Shown here: positions 1 to 9,605 of the stretch, piece by piece | Position numbering within the stretch: the stretch's first letter is position 1 | Layout: each line of letters starts with the position of its first letter | Source: Sphingomonadales bacterium | Lineage (GTDB): Bacteria; Pseudomonadota; Alphaproteobacteria; Sphingomonadales; Sphingomonadaceae | Direction: 5' to 3' | NCBI GenBank assembly: GCA_027490095.1 | Contig: JAIXYT010000039.1 | Span: forward strand, 44,363-108,362 | Length of the DNA stretch: 64,000 nt | Notes under the pieces: model-generated | Told to the model about the DNA's origin: nothing | What the model saw: the letters and a program-made list of their open reading frames with translations, nothing else | The model's database searches: none | Made by a program: the position numbers and the translations under genes

Positions 1-152
1 TCCACGTGTCCGATCCCTGGTCGGATCCGACGCTCCCCAACCGAGCGGCATGATCCCGGATCTCTCCTGACGGCTGGGCCCGTGGCCCCCAAGTAAACAA
101 GTGTTACGGCAGGTTTCCGGGCAGCTTCAGGCCCGGGGGCCTGCGGAAAATC
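1..152. other. Intergenic edge of the window
   Basis: No supported gene. A forward frame open from the window edge ends at base 51 (tail SDPWSDPTLPNRAA), and another ends at base 70. Either could be the last codons of a gene lying outside the window, but neither can be identified. Bases 126-142 hold a GC-rich inverted repeat (caggcccccgggcctg on the reverse strand) just after the mlaF stop. It lacks a T-run, so it is at best a weak terminator. Confidence 0.3.
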
Positions 153-923
153 CTAGGGCGCCACCGTTGCGCTGATCGGCCCCTCGGCACGGCCGTGGAC
201 GAACTGGTCGACATGGGGGTCGCCGCTGTCATCGAGCGCGGAGACGGGGCCTTCCCAGTGGATGCGGCCGGCGTGGATCATCGCCACGCGGTCGGCGATG
301 TGGCGGGCGGATGCCATGTCGTGGGTGATGGTGATGGCGGTTGCGCCGAGGGCCGTCACCTGCTGGCGGATCAGCGCATTGATGGTGTCGGCGCGGATGG
401 GATCGAGACCGGTGGTGGGCTCGTCGAAGAACAGGATTTCCGGGCCGGCAGCGATGGCGCGGGCGAGCGCGACGCGCTTCTGCATGCCGCCCGACAGTTC
501 CGAGGGGCGCAGGTCGGCGACGCGCGGCTCGAGGCCGACCTTCGCCAGCACCTCGACGGCAAGCGCGTGCATCTGTTGCCCGCCGCCGAGCTTCCCCTGC
601 GTCAGCGCGAAGGTGACATTGCGCCAGACGGGAAGGGAATCAAACAGCGCGCCGCCCTGGAACAGCATGCCGAAATGGGCACGGGCGTCGGCAAGGGCCC
701 GGCCGCGCAAGCCGACGAGTTCCTGCCCGTCGAGGCGGATCGACCCTTCATCGGGCCGGATGATGCCCAGGATGCACTTCAGCAGGACCGACTTGCCGGT
801 GCCCGAGCCGCCGATGACGACGAGGCTTTCGCCAACGGCAACGTCGAGGTCGATTCCGTCGAGCACCTGCTTTGCGCCGAAGGCCTTCTTGAGGCCGCGG
901 ATGCGGAGGCGGGGCTCGCTCAT
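153..923 (-). CDS. mlaF: ABC transporter ATP-binding protein, MlaF-like
   Basis: 256-residue ABC ATPase that would power phospholipid traffic between the outer and inner membranes at the cytoplasmic face. Walker A GGSGTGKS lies at residues 38-45, the signature LSGGMQKR at 143-150 and Walker B ILFFDEP at 163-169. LSGGMQKR with ARAI is typical of the MlaF/Ttg2A group. The start codon overlaps the mlaE stop by four bases (ATGA), so the two are translated together. No mlaD-like gene follows within the 152 bases left in the window. The family assignment is firm; the substrate is inferred. Confidence 0.93.
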   Translation of the reverse strand: MSEPRLRIRGLKKAFGAKQVLDGIDLDVAVGESLVVIGGSGTGKSVLLKCILGIIRPDEGSIRLDGQELVGLRGRALADARAHFGMLFQGGALFDSLPVWRNVTFALTQGKLGGGQQMHALAVEVLAKVGLEPRVADLRPSELSGGMQKRVALARAIAAGPEILFFDEPTTGLDPIRADTINALIRQQVTALGATAITITHDMASARHIADRVAMIHAGRIHWEGPVSALDDSGDPHVDQFVHGRAEGPISATVAP

Positions 924-1714
924 GCGCCGAACACCAGCACGGTGATGGCGAGGTTGAACAGCAGGATCAGGATGAAGGCGGAGACGACGGCGTTGGTGGT
1001 GGCGCGGCCGACGCCGGCTGCCCCTCCGCCCGAGCGGAAGCCGTGGTAGCAGCCGGCGAGCGCAAGGCAGAAGCCGAAGACGGCGGCCTTCACCAGGCTG
1101 GAGACGATGTCGTCGGATTCGAGGTAGCGGCGGGTGGTTGCGAGATAGGCCGCGCCGTTGAAGCCGAGGCGGCCGACGGAGAGCGCATAGCCGCCGAGCA
1201 CGCCGATGATGTTGGCGACCAGCACCAGGATGGGGAGCATCAGGGTGGAGGCGACGAGCCGCGGGGCGATCAGGTAGGACCAGGGATCGGTGCGCAGCGT
1301 GACCATGGCATCGAGCTGTTCGGTGACGCGCATGGTGGCGAGTTCGGCGGCGATCGCGGAGGAGACGCGGCCGGCGACCATGAGGCCGGCGAGCACCGGG
1401 CCGAGTTCGCGCACGATCGCGATGACGGTGACGGCGGGAACCGTGCTTTCGGCCGAGAAGCGCTGGCCGCCGACATAGATCTGCTGGGCGAGCGCGGCGC
1501 CGGTGAAGAGGGCGGTGAGGCCGACGACGGGGAGCGAGAACCAGCCGATGAGGCCCATCTGCTCGAGAAGGCGCGCCGGGTACCAGGGCGGGGTGAGGGC
1601 TGCGCGGACGCCGGTGAGGGCGAAGATGGCAAGCCGCCCGATGCCGGCGAGCATCCCGAGGGCGAAGGCGCCCAGCGCGATCAGCGGGCGAAGGAGGAAA
1701 TCGGCGACGGCCAT
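920..1714 (-). CDS. mlaE: ABC transporter permease, MlaE family
   Basis: 264-residue inner-membrane permease with several hydrophobic segments. The family signature RELGPVLAGLMVAGRVSSA is at residues 102-120, and the C-terminal half has the usual glycine-rich cytoplasmic turn (GFRSGGGAAGVGRATT). I start it at the ATG at 1714 (MAVADFLL). The same frame stays open further upstream, but that stretch is arginine-, proline- and serine-rich shadow sequence inside the phosphatase gene. Together with MlaF it forms the core of an Mla-type lipid transporter; the periplasmic partner MlaD is not in view. Confidence 0.93.
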   Translation of the reverse strand: MAVADFLLRPLIALGAFALGMLAGIGRLAIFALTGVRAALTPPWYPARLLEQMGLIGWFSLPVVGLTALFTGAALAQQIYVGGQRFSAESTVPAVTVIAIVRELGPVLAGLMVAGRVSSAIAAELATMRVTEQLDAMVTLRTDPWSYLIAPRLVASTLMLPILVLVANIIGVLGGYALSVGRLGFNGAAYLATTRRYLESDDIVSSLVKAAVFGFCLALAGCYHGFRSGGGAAGVGRATTNAVVSAFILILLFNLAITVLVFGA

Positions 1715-1760
1715 GCGTGGGGGCTGGTAGCGGGGATGGGCCGCCGTGGGCAACCCCCGC

Positions 1761-2297
1761 CTAGTCGTCGGGCCCGAGAGCGGGATCGAGATCCCGCGGG
1801 CGGACGAAGCGCACGAGTTTCGCGCCGCCTTCGGGAAGCTCGGCCCAGTGGTCGATGCCGATCGCGATGCTGGCGAAGGTGGCTGTGGGGTATTTGAGCT
1901 CGGCTTCGCGGCGAAGGGGCGAGGTGTCGCCTTCGGTGGCGATGAGCAGAAGGTCCTCGAGGCCCGGGTTGTGGCCGATGACCAGCAGGTCGGCGACCGC
2001 ATCCGGGCATTCGCGCACGATGTCGAACAGCGAGGCGGCGGACGCCATGTAGATGCGCTTGTCGGGCTCGACGGGAAGGCGCTGGCCGAGGCCGGCTTCG
2101 ATGCCCTCGATGGTCTGGCGGATGCGGAGTGCAGGCGAAGCAAGGATGCGATCGAAGTGGAGGCGCTCGGCGAGCAGCCATTCGCCCATGCGGCGCGCGG
2201 CGCGGTGGCCGCGGCCGTTCAGCGGTCGGTCGAAATCGCGTTCGACGGGATCATCCCAGCTCGACTTGGCGTGGCGCAACAGGTGCAGATTCTTCAT
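1761..2297 (-). CDS. Histidine phosphatase family protein (SixA-like)
   Basis: 178-residue single-domain phosphohistidine phosphatase of the phosphoglycerate-mutase-like superfamily. The phosphoacceptor motif LLRHAKSSW puts the catalytic Arg8-His9 at the N-terminus, and the second conserved histidine sits in VIGHNPGLED. The length and the RHAK(S)SW version of the motif fit SixA, which removes phosphate from His-containing phosphotransfer domains; the actual substrate is unknown. The ATG at 2297 overlaps the helicase stop by four bases (ATGA), so it is probably co-transcribed behind the helicase. Confidence 0.9.
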   Translation of the reverse strand: MKNLHLLRHAKSSWDDPVERDFDRPLNGRGHRAARRMGEWLLAERLHFDRILASPALRIRQTIEGIEAGLGQRLPVEPDKRIYMASAASLFDIVRECPDAVADLLVIGHNPGLEDLLLIATEGDTSPLRREAELKYPTATFASIAIGIDHWAELPEGGAKLVRFVRPRDLDPALGPDD

Positions 2298-5020
2298 GCG
2301 GGGTCGACGGCTCCCATCCCTGGGCGCTGTCCTAGTGGCCCGGATGGAGCCGCACAATCCCTGCGCAGGAAGTCGCGGATGCGCGCCGACGCGATGTCGA
2401 GGGGGACGCGTTCGATGGGCACCTCTGCCGGGAAGGCAGTGAGGAGGCGCGAGGGGACGGCGGCGCCCAGCAGCACGAAGGCGCCGCGGTCGCTGCCCGC
2501 GCGGATCAGGCGGCCGAAGGCCTGGGCGAGGCGGTGGCGGACGGCCATGTCCTCGTGCGCGGCGCCCCCGAAGGCGGCGCGGCGGGCGGCGTTCAGGATG
2601 GTGGGGCGCGACCAGGGGACGCCTTCGAAGACGATGAGGCGCAGCGCGTCGCCGGGCACATCGACTCCGTCGCGCAGCGCGTCGGTGCCAAAGAGGGTGG
2701 CGTGGGCATCGGCGCGGAACAGGTCGACGAGGGTGCCGGTGTCGACTGCGTCGACATGCTGGGCCAAGAGCGGCAGGCCGGCGCGGGCCATGCGGTCTGC
2801 CAGGCGGGCGTGGACGGCGCGCAGGCGGGCGATGGCGGTGAAGAGGCCGAGCGTGCCGCCGCCCGCCGCTTCGATGAGAGCGTGATAGGCGTGGGCGAGG
2901 CTTGCGGTGTTGCCCCGCTCGACATCGGTGACGATGAAGACGCGGGCCTGGGCGGCGTAATCGAAGGGGCTGGGCAAGCGGATGATGTGCGGCGCGACGG
3001 CGAGCCAGGGCGCGCCGGCGGAGGCCTCCGGCGGGTCGCCCAGCGTGGCCGAGGTGACCAGCACGCCATGGGCCGGGGTGAGGACGGCCTGCCCGAGGGG
3101 TTTCAATGGGTCGAGCCAGTGGCGCCAGATGCCGCAGTCGAGCTCGCGGCCCTCGGCGCGGACGAGGGCGAACCAGTCGACGAAGTCGGCCTCTGCCTCG
3201 CCGGTGACGCGGGCAAGCAGGCGCTGCCAGGCGCCCACGAGGTCGAGCCGGAGCTGGAGGCCCTCGGCAGCCGCCGCGAGGCGGGCGATGCCGGGCTGGT
3301 CGAGCCACTCGGGTTTTTCCTCGGCGAGGGTGGCGAGGCGCATGCGGAGCTGGATCATGGCGCGGGCAAGGCGGGAGAGGCTGGCGGCGGCGGCATCGAC
3401 GGCTTCGGGGAGGCCGGGCGTGAGGGCCGCGATCTCGGTTTCGAGGCTGTAGCCGCGCTCCTCGTCGGTGGCGCGGGTGAGGACGTGGGTGCGCACGGCG
3501 GCGACGAGGGATTCGATGGGGCCCTCGGGTTCGCCTGCGCCGATGCGGCTGAGCCAGTCGGCGCCGGGGAGTTCACGCGCGAGGTGGAGCACCTCTTCCA
3601 GCGCGGTGCCGCCTTCGCCGTCGTAGCTGGTGACGTCGAGCAGGCGGGCGGCGAGGCCCCTGCGGCGGCCCGAGCGGCGGCCCGGGCGGTCGGGGCCCAG
3701 CAGCCAGCGGCGGAGCTCGATCGCCTCGCCGCCCGAGAGCGCGACCGAGAAGGCACTGTCGGCGGCGGCGTGGAGGTGGTGGCCTTCGTCGAAGACGATG
3801 CGGGTGAGGCCCTGGCCTTCGCTGCGGGCGCGGACGGCGTTGGCCATGACGAGGGCGTGGTTGGCGATGACGAGGCTCGCCTTCTGGCCCTCGCGAACCG
3901 ACTTTTCGATGAAGCAGCGGCGATAATGGGGGCAGGCCGAGCGGATGCATTCGCCGCGCCTGTCGGTCAGCGCCGGCAGCGCGGTTCCGCGGCGGAACAG
4001 GCCCGGGAGCCATCCGGGGAGGTCGCCGCCCACCATGTCGCCGTCGGCGGAAAAGCGCGCCCAGCGGGCGACCAGTTCGGCGAAGATCGCGGGGCGGCCG
4101 GCAAACGCGCCCTGCATCGCGTCCTCGAGGTTGAGGAGGCAGAGATAGTTCTCGCGCCCCTTGCGGACGACCACCCGGCCGGATTCGACGAGGCCGGGCA
4201 GGCTGCGGCGGGTTTCGGCCTTCAGCTGGCGTTGCAGGGCGCGGGTGTAGGTGGAGAGCCAGACCTGCTCGCCGGTCTCAGTGGCGTGCAGGCTGGCGGG
4301 GGCGAGATAGCCGAGCGTCTTGCCGATTCCGGTGCCGGCCTCGGCGATTGCGAGGTTGGGGCCGTCGCGGGCTTCGCGGGGCTGGAAGGCGTGGAGGGCG
4401 GCCGTGGCATAGGCCTTCTGCCCTTCGCGCGGCTCGCGCCTGTCGCCGGCGAGGCGCTGGAGCGTGTCGAGAACCTCGGCCTCCGAATGTGTGCGGACGA
4501 GCGGGGGGAGGCGGGGGGGCGCGTCGGTCCATTCGGGGAGCGCCGTGAAGAGGTCGGCGGCCGCGGGTGTCGCGCCCATGGCTTCGCCGACCGCATGCGC
4601 CCAGAGCCAGCCGCGGCGGTGGAGGCGTTCGAGGCTTTCGCGCGCGCCGGGGCGGTGGGGCCAGTTGCGGTCTGACAGCTTTTCCAGAAGCGCAGCTGCG
4701 GCCTGCTGGAGAAAGGCGGCCTCGTCCTGGTCGCGCAGCGGGGGTTCGAGGCCGAGACTGTCGGCGAGGCCGCGCGCGGAGGGGACGAGGAAGGTGGCGG
4801 GCGAGACGAAGGCGTGGAGTTCGAGGAGATCGAGCCCGGAGATGTCGGCGAGGCCGAGGCGGTTGCCGACCATGGGGGCGTTGAGCAGCAGATGGGGCGT
4901 GTCGGCGAGGCGACGGACGGCTTCGGCGCGGGAAATGGCGCCGGTTCCGCCGCCGGCAGAGGCGCGCCACAAGCCGGCATGACTTGCGACGAGAGCCGGA
5001 TATGGCAAAGGGGCGACCAT
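2294..5020 (-). CDS. ATP-dependent DNA helicase, DinG/XPD-like (superfamily 2)
   Basis: 908-residue helicase. Motif [11 protein letters not shown] lies near residue 230 and the Walker B variant DEGHHL near 410. Between them is a cysteine cluster (NYLC, ECIRSAC, RRC) in the place of the iron-sulfur cluster of DinG, YoaA and XPD. The arginine-finger motif [14 protein letters not shown] is near the end. This family unwinds 5'-to-3' and works in replication and repair. I start at the ATG at 5020 ([10 protein letters not shown]), which gives a natural N-terminus; the frame continues upstream only as shadow of lysS. The start codon shares two bases with the divergent lysS start. Confidence 0.92.
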   Translation of the reverse strand: MVAPLPYPALVASHAGLWRASAGGGTGAISRAEAVRRLADTPHLLLNAPMVGNRLGLADISGLDLLELHAFVSPATFLVPSARGLADSLGLEPPLRDQDEAAFLQQAAAALLEKLSDRNWPHRPGARESLERLHRRGWLWAHAVGEAMGATPAAADLFTALPEWTDAPPRLPPLVRTHSEAEVLDTLQRLAGDRREPREGQKAYATAALHAFQPREARDGPNLAIAEAGTGIGKTLGYLAPASLHATETGEQVWLSTYTRALQRQLKAETRRSLPGLVESGRVVVRKGRENYLCLLNLEDAMQGAFAGRPAIFAELVARWARFSADGDMVGGDLPGWLPGLFRRGTALPALTDRRGECIRSACPHYRRCFIEKSVREGQKASLVIANHALVMANAVRARSEGQGLTRIVFDEGHHLHAAADSAFSVALSGGEAIELRRWLLGPDRPGRRSGRRRGLAARLLDVTSYDGEGGTALEEVLHLARELPGADWLSRIGAGEPEGPIESLVAAVRTHVLTRATDEERGYSLETEIAALTPGLPEAVDAAAASLSRLARAMIQLRMRLATLAEEKPEWLDQPGIARLAAAAEGLQLRLDLVGAWQRLLARVTGEAEADFVDWFALVRAEGRELDCGIWRHWLDPLKPLGQAVLTPAHGVLVTSATLGDPPEASAGAPWLAVAPHIIRLPSPFDYAAQARVFIVTDVERGNTASLAHAYHALIEAAGGGTLGLFTAIARLRAVHARLADRMARAGLPLLAQHVDAVDTGTLVDLFRADAHATLFGTDALRDGVDVPGDALRLIVFEGVPWSRPTILNAARRAAFGGAAHEDMAVRHRLAQAFGRLIRAGSDRGAFVLLGAAVPSRLLTAFPAEVPIERVPLDIASARIRDFLRRDCAAPSGPLGQRPGMGAVDPA

Positions 5021-6635
5021 GTTCACCGGACTCGACAGCCTTTCGCCCGCACAGTTGGAAGCCTTGGCCGCGGAAGCGCGGGTGAGCAAGGCCTGGCCGT
5101 TCGAGGAAGCGCGCAAAGTGGTCGCGCGCTATGCGGATGGTTTCCCGGCAGGCGGCGTGGTGTTCGAGACGGGCTATGGCCCCTCGGGCCTGCCGCACAT
5201 CGGCACCTTCGGCGAGGTGGTGCGCACGACAATGGTGCGGCGCGCCTTCGAGCTGCTGTGCCCGGGCGTGAAGACCCGGCTGATCGCCTTTTCGGACGAC
5301 ATGGACGGGATGCGGAAAGTTCCGCCGCACCTGCCGAACCAGGAGCTGCTGAAGGCCAACCTTGACCTGCCGCTGACCCGGGTGCCCGACCCGTTCGGGA
5401 CGCACGAGAGCTTCGGCCACCACAACAATGCGCGGCTGCGCGCCTTCCTGGACAGCTTCGGCTTCGATTACGAGTTCCTGAGCTCGACCGACTGCTACCG
5501 CTCGGGCCGGTTCGACGCGACGCTGCGGCTGGTGCTGGAGCGCTACGATGCGATCATGGCCGTGATGCTGCCGACGCTCGGGGCCGAGCGGCAGGCGACC
5601 TATTCGCCGTTCCTTCCCGTCTGCCCGCGTGACGGCAAGGTTCTGCAGGTGCCGCTGACGGCGCGGGACGTGGCGGCCGGGACCGTGAGCTATGCCGACC
5701 CGGCAACGGGGGAAACGGTGACGGTTCCGGTGACGGGCGGCCACTGCAAGCTGCAGTGGAAGGTCGACTGGGCGATGCGCTGGGTGGCGCTGGGCGTGGA
5801 TTACGAGATGGCGGGCAAGGACCTGATCGACAGCGTGAAACTGTCGAGCCAGATCACCCGCATCCTGGGCGCAAGGCCGCCGGAGGGCTTCAATTACGAG
5901 CTGTTCCTGGACGGCGAAGGCGCCAAGATCTCGAAGACCAAGGGCAATGGGCTGACCATCGAGGAGTGGTTGCGCTATGCGCCGCCGGAGAGCCTTGCCT
6001 TCTACATGTTCCAGCAGCCCCGCGCGGCGAAGAAGCTGTACCTGGGGGTGATCCCCAAGGCGATGGACGAGTATTTCCAGTTCGTGGCCGCCTACCCCAC
6101 GCAGGCGCCGAAAGAGCAACTGGGCAACCCGAGCTTCCACGTGCACGGCGGGCCTCCGCCAGCTTACGCGCCGCCGGTGAGTTTCGCGCTGCTGCTGAAC
6201 CTGGTGGCGGTGTCGGGGGCGACCGATGCGGCGATGCTGGGCGCTTACCTGAAGCGCTATGCGCCGCAGTGCGAGCCGGAGGCCGACCCCCGGCTGAAGG
6301 CGCTGATCGACGCGGCAATCGCCTTCCACGCCGACCATGTGGCCCCCACGCTGAAGCGGCGGGCGCCCGATGCGCGGGAGCGGACGGCGCTGGCCGAGCT
6401 GGAGGCCTGGCTGGGGGCGAACCCGGCGGCGGACGCGGAAGCGATCCAGTTCGAGGTGTACGAGATCGGCAAGCGGCACGGCTTCGAGCCGCTGCGGGCC
6501 TGGTTCCAGGCGCTCTACGAGGTGCTGCTCGGTTCGTCGCAAGGCCCTCGCATGGGGACCTTCTTTGCGCTCTATGGGGTGGAGAACAGCCGCCGGCTGA
6601 TCGGGTCTGCGCTGGGAGAGGGAGTGGGCGTGTGA
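5019..6635 (+). CDS. lysS: Lysine--tRNA ligase, class I
   Basis: 538-residue class I LysRS, the archaeal-type enzyme found in many alphaproteobacteria in place of class II. The HIGH-like signature GLPHIGTF is near residue 59, and the KMSKS-like loop KISKTKGNG near residue 302. It charges tRNA-Lys in the cytoplasm. The ATG at 5019 (MFTGLDSL) reads as normal protein; a GTG at 5082 just before SKAWPFEEA is an alternative that would free space for promoters. The stop overlaps the GTG of the next gene (GTGA). Confidence 0.95.
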   Translation: MFTGLDSLSPAQLEALAAEARVSKAWPFEEARKVVARYADGFPAGGVVFETGYGPSGLPHIGTFGEVVRTTMVRRAFELLCPGVKTRLIAFSDDMDGMRKVPPHLPNQELLKANLDLPLTRVPDPFGTHESFGHHNNARLRAFLDSFGFDYEFLSSTDCYRSGRFDATLRLVLERYDAIMAVMLPTLGAERQATYSPFLPVCPRDGKVLQVPLTARDVAAGTVSYADPATGETVTVPVTGGHCKLQWKVDWAMRWVALGVDYEMAGKDLIDSVKLSSQITRILGARPPEGFNYELFLDGEGAKISKTKGNGLTIEEWLRYAPPESLAFYMFQQPRAAKKLYLGVIPKAMDEYFQFVAAYPTQAPKEQLGNPSFHVHGGPPPAYAPPVSFALLLNLVAVSGATDAAMLGAYLKRYAPQCEPEADPRLKALIDAAIAFHADHVAPTLKRRAPDARERTALAELEAWLGANPAADAEAIQFEVYEIGKRHGFEPLRAWFQALYEVLLGSSQGPRMGTFFALYGVENSRRLIGSALGEGVGV

Positions 6636-7390
6636 AGCACCTGGTGGCTGTGGCGTTGCTTCTGGCGGCTGTGCCGTCGTTCGCGAGTGTGGCGACGGAC
6701 GCCTTCCAGGCGGGGCGCTTTGCCGAGGCCCTGAGCGCCGGGCGCAAGGAGAACAGCGCGGCGGGGCTGGTTGCGGCCGGACGGGCGGGATCGACCATCG
6801 CGGCCTTCCAGACGACCGACCGCAAGAAGGCGCGCGACCTGCTGCTGGCAGCCGAACGGGATTTCGACGCGGCGCTGGCGCTGCAGCCCGGAAACCCGGA
6901 GGCGCTGCTGCAGAAGGCGATCGCGATCGGCTATCGGGCGAAGCTGGAGAACAACATCGGGCTGGCGAAACAGGCACGGAAGAATTTCGAGGCGCTGCTG
7001 GCGAAGCGTCCGAACGATGCGCTGGTGCTGGGAGCACTGGGCGGCTGGCACGGCGAATCGATCGCGACGCTGGGCAAGTTCATCGCGGGCACCGCGCTCG
7101 GCGCCAATGCCAAGGACGGGCAGCGCTATTACGACAAGGCGGTCGCCAGCCCAGGGGCCGATCCTGTCGTGACCGTCTTCTATGCGACCACGCTTCTGAA
7201 CCTGTCGGCCGACAATGCGCCCAAGGCCAAGGCCCTGCTGCAACGCGCCGTGAAGGCTCAGCCGGGCGACGAGTTCGAGCGGCTGATGGTGCAGAACGGC
7301 CGGGCGATCCTCGCGCCGCTGGAGAAGGGCGATGTGGCAGCGGCCCAGGCGACCGCCAAGCGGCTCGGCCCGCTGGGGACGCTGCGCTAG
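6632..7390 (+). CDS. Secreted TPR-like hypothetical protein
   Basis: 252-residue protein with a signal peptide ([19 protein letters not shown], cut near residue 19). The rest is alpha-helical with tetratricopeptide-like spacing ([60 protein letters not shown]). It is probably a periplasmic scaffold. The GTG start overlaps the lysS stop by four bases. I do not recognise a named family. It ends at the hairpin-rich spacer, which probably terminates its transcript. Confidence 0.82.
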   Translation: MKHLVAVALLLAAVPSFASVATDAFQAGRFAEALSAGRKENSAAGLVAAGRAGSTIAAFQTTDRKKARDLLLAAERDFDAALALQPGNPEALLQKAIAIGYRAKLENNIGLAKQARKNFEALLAKRPNDALVLGALGGWHGESIATLGKFIAGTALGANAKDGQRYYDKAVASPGADPVVTVFYATTLLNLSADNAPKAKALLQRAVKAQPGDEFERLMVQNGRAILAPLEKGDVAAAQATAKRLGPLGTLR

Positions 7391-7726
7391 GCTGACGTGT
7401 AGACGCAGGGGCGCTGCCCCTGCACCCCGCCCGCCGGCGGAGCCGGCTCGACTTGGTCTGCCGCGCGAAGCGCGGCGCGGGACTGTAGTCCCCTTGACCC
7501 CGCTAGTTTGCTGAAATGGGACTCCAGAAACAGTCGTGCCCGTGGCATCGTCCTGTCGGGGGTCCCACTTCTGCAAACCAGTGAGGTGCAGGAGGCTGAA
7601 TGCCGTCCCGGGGTCCCCATTCGCCATGCGAATGGGGTGGGGCTGCTGGGGTCCAGGGGGCAAAGCCCCCTGGGTCACTTGCCGCCGGCCGAGCCTTCGG
7701 CGAGTCCGCAGGCTAGCGCTGGCGCG
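7391..7726. repeat. Hairpin-packed intergenic spacer (336 bp)
   Basis: No gene, but nearly the whole spacer is inverted repeats. Perfect stems with three-base loops: 7405-7423 (8 bp, loop gct), 7433-7447 (6 bp, gga), 7461-7475 (6 bp, gaa), 7615-7637 (10 bp, cat) and 7654-7672 (8 bp, aaa). There is also a 5-bp stem at 7479-7492, a long imperfect stem-loop at about 7504-7579, and a 5-bp stem at 7688-7701. A 13-bp stem at 7706-7736 runs into the DUF885 stop codon. The spacer lies between two convergent genes, so bidirectional termination is the simplest role. The ggggcgctgcccc core recurs at 22608. Confidence 0.75.
7504..7579. repeat. Long imperfect stem-loop inside the hairpin spacer
   Basis: The arms agtttgctgaaatgggac (from 7504) and gtcccacttctgcaaacc (to 7579) are complementary apart from about three positions. 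Inner pairs continue with acag/ctgt and tgcc/ggca. The whole folds into one hairpin of about 76 nucleotides with internal loops. This is unlike the short GC-only palindromes around it. It could be a structured RNA, a miniature repeat element or a degenerate terminator; the sequence alone does not decide. Confidence 0.5.
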
Positions 7727-9565
7727 CTAGCTGCGGCCGCCTGCGGCGATCCAGCGGTCGATCTTCGCGTCGAGGACTTCCAGTGGCAGGGCGCCGGTCA
7801 TGAGGACCTGTTCGTGGAAGGCGCGGATGTCGAAGTTGGGGCCCAGCGCCTTTTCGGCGCGTTTGCGGGCTTGCTGGATGCGGATATCGCCGACCTTGTA
7901 GCCCAGCGCCTGGCCCGGCATGGCGACGTAGCGGTCGACTTCGTTGACGACGTCTGTGCGGCCCTGCGAGCTGTTGGCGAGCATGTAGTCGATGGCCTGT
8001 TGGCGGCTCCAGCCCTTGGCGTGGAGGCCGGTGTCGACGACGAGGCGCATGGCGCGCAGCATCTCGTCGTCGAGGCGGCCGTAATATTGGTAGGGGTCGG
8101 TGAACATGCCGAGCTCGCGGCCGAGGCTTTCGGAATAGAGGCCCCAGCCTTCGACGAAGGCGTTGTTGCCGCCGAAGCGCTGGAAGCTGGGCAGCTTGTC
8201 GTTCTCGTAGGCGAGCGCGATCTGGAAATGGTGCCCGGGGGCGCCTTCGTGGAGGTAGAGGGTTTCCATGCCAGGCGTGGTGCGGCTGGGGAGATCATAG
8301 GCGTTGAAGTAGAAGATGCCGGGGCGCGAACCGTCGGGCGCACCGGGCTGGTAGGAGCCGCCGGCGGAATCCTTCTCGAGGAAATCCGGGTAGGGGCGGA
8401 TTTCGAGCGGCGTTTTCGGCACAGTTCGGAAGAGTTTCGGGAGCGCGGCGTCGACGCGCTTGCCGATGGCGTAATAGCCCTGGGTCAGCGCCTCGCGGCT
8501 TTCGGGCTTGAACTTCGGGTCTGTCGTGATGTGCGTGAAGAAGTCCTGCAAGCTGCCCTTGAAGCCGACCTGCTGCATGACCTTCTTCATCTCGCCCTGG
8601 ATGCGGGCGACTTCGGAGAGGCCGAGGTTGTGGATCTCGTCCGGGGTCATGCGCGTGGTGGTCTGGGCGGCGACGAGGTAGCGGTAGAGTTCGGGGCCGC
8701 CGGGCATGGAGACGAGGCCGGGGCGGTCGTTTCCGCGCGAGGCAGGGAGATAGACGTCGCGCACATAGTCGCGCATGCGGGTGTAGCTGGGGAGCACCTT
8801 GCCCCCGACCATGGCGGTGTATTCGGCCTTGAGCCGAGCCTGCTCTGCGGCGGGGATGGTATCCGGGAATTTCTGCACCGGCATCATCAGCGGCATGGCG
8901 TCGACGCCGCCGGTGACGTGGCGGTCGAGCTGGGAAAGAACGCGTTCGGAGACGAGGCGCGGCTGGACGACACCGGCGGCGACGCCTTGCTTCATGCGGT
9001 CGAGCGAGCGGTCCATGGCGACGACGAACTCGTCGAGGCGCTTCAGATTGTCCTCGTAATCCTTCACCGTCTTGAACTGGGCGACGGACTGGCCCGAGAA
9101 GATGTCGGGCGCGAACTGGTGCACGCCGGTGAAATGGTCGATCGGCAGCAGCTTGGCGACGCCGAGGAGGGCTGGGTCATAGCCCTTGAGGTCGGTCTCG
9201 CGCTGCCACTTGAAGACGTCGTAGCTGATCTGCTCGTCGGGGGTGAGCCTGCTGCGGTCGATGGTGGCGAGCACCTTGAGGTCGGCTTCGGCTGCGGCCT
9301 TTTCGGCGGCGAAATAGGCGTCGGTGACACCGTCGCCGAAGCGGTCGGCGTAGCGGGTGTCGCCGCGGAACAGGGCCTGCAGCGGGTTGCGCTGGAGCCT
9401 GGCCTCGTCGGAGGCGATGAAGAGCTGGGTCAGTTTGGCGGACGGCGTTTCGACCATCGGGCCGGCGGCGATCCTGTCGGCCTGGGGCCCGGCAGCCTGG
9501 GCATTGGCAACGGACGGCAAGGCGAGCGCTGCGAGTGCGGCGCTTGCAAGCAGGGTTTTCAGCAT
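7727..9565 (-). CDS. DUF885 family secreted protein (putative metal-dependent peptidase)
   Basis: 612-residue exported protein with a clear signal peptide (MLKTLLASAALAALALPSVANA, cut near residue 22). The diagnostic DUF885 motif HEGAPGHHFQ occurs near residue 438, a zinc-site-like HExxxxH pattern, with the downstream glutamate in FVEGWGLYSE. The family is usually annotated as uncharacterised lipoproteins or peptidases; activity here is inferred. A 13-bp hairpin spans its stop codon. The next gene upstream on the same strand, a secreted amidohydrolase, ends 40 bases before its start, so the two probably form one unit for scavenging external substrates. Confidence 0.88.
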   Translation of the reverse strand: MLKTLLASAALAALALPSVANAQAAGPQADRIAAGPMVETPSAKLTQLFIASDEARLQRNPLQALFRGDTRYADRFGDGVTDAYFAAEKAAAEADLKVLATIDRSRLTPDEQISYDVFKWQRETDLKGYDPALLGVAKLLPIDHFTGVHQFAPDIFSGQSVAQFKTVKDYEDNLKRLDEFVVAMDRSLDRMKQGVAAGVVQPRLVSERVLSQLDRHVTGGVDAMPLMMPVQKFPDTIPAAEQARLKAEYTAMVGGKVLPSYTRMRDYVRDVYLPASRGNDRPGLVSMPGGPELYRYLVAAQTTTRMTPDEIHNLGLSEVARIQGEMKKVMQQVGFKGSLQDFFTHITTDPKFKPESREALTQGYYAIGKRVDAALPKLFRTVPKTPLEIRPYPDFLEKDSAGGSYQPGAPDGSRPGIFYFNAYDLPSRTTPGMETLYLHEGAPGHHFQIALAYENDKLPSFQRFGGNNAFVEGWGLYSESLGRELGMFTDPYQYYGRLDDEMLRAMRLVVDTGLHAKGWSRQQAIDYMLANSSQGRTDVVNEVDRYVAMPGQALGYKVGDIRIQQARKRAEKALGPNFDIRAFHEQVLMTGALPLEVLDAKIDRWIAAGGRS

Positions 9566-9605
9566 CAGGAATCCTTGTGACTTGGCCGGATGGCCGGGCG
9601 TCCCC

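Noticed and set aside
1..70. Possible 3' ends of a forward gene at the window edge
   Set aside because: Two frames are open from base 1-3 and stop at 51 and 70. At most 23 codons are visible, not enough to support a gene call.
2534..4675. 713-residue reading frame antisense to the helicase
   Set aside because: It mirrors the helicase codon by codon, is dominated by Gly, Ala and Glu runs and shows no domain; such frames arise opposite GC-rich genes.
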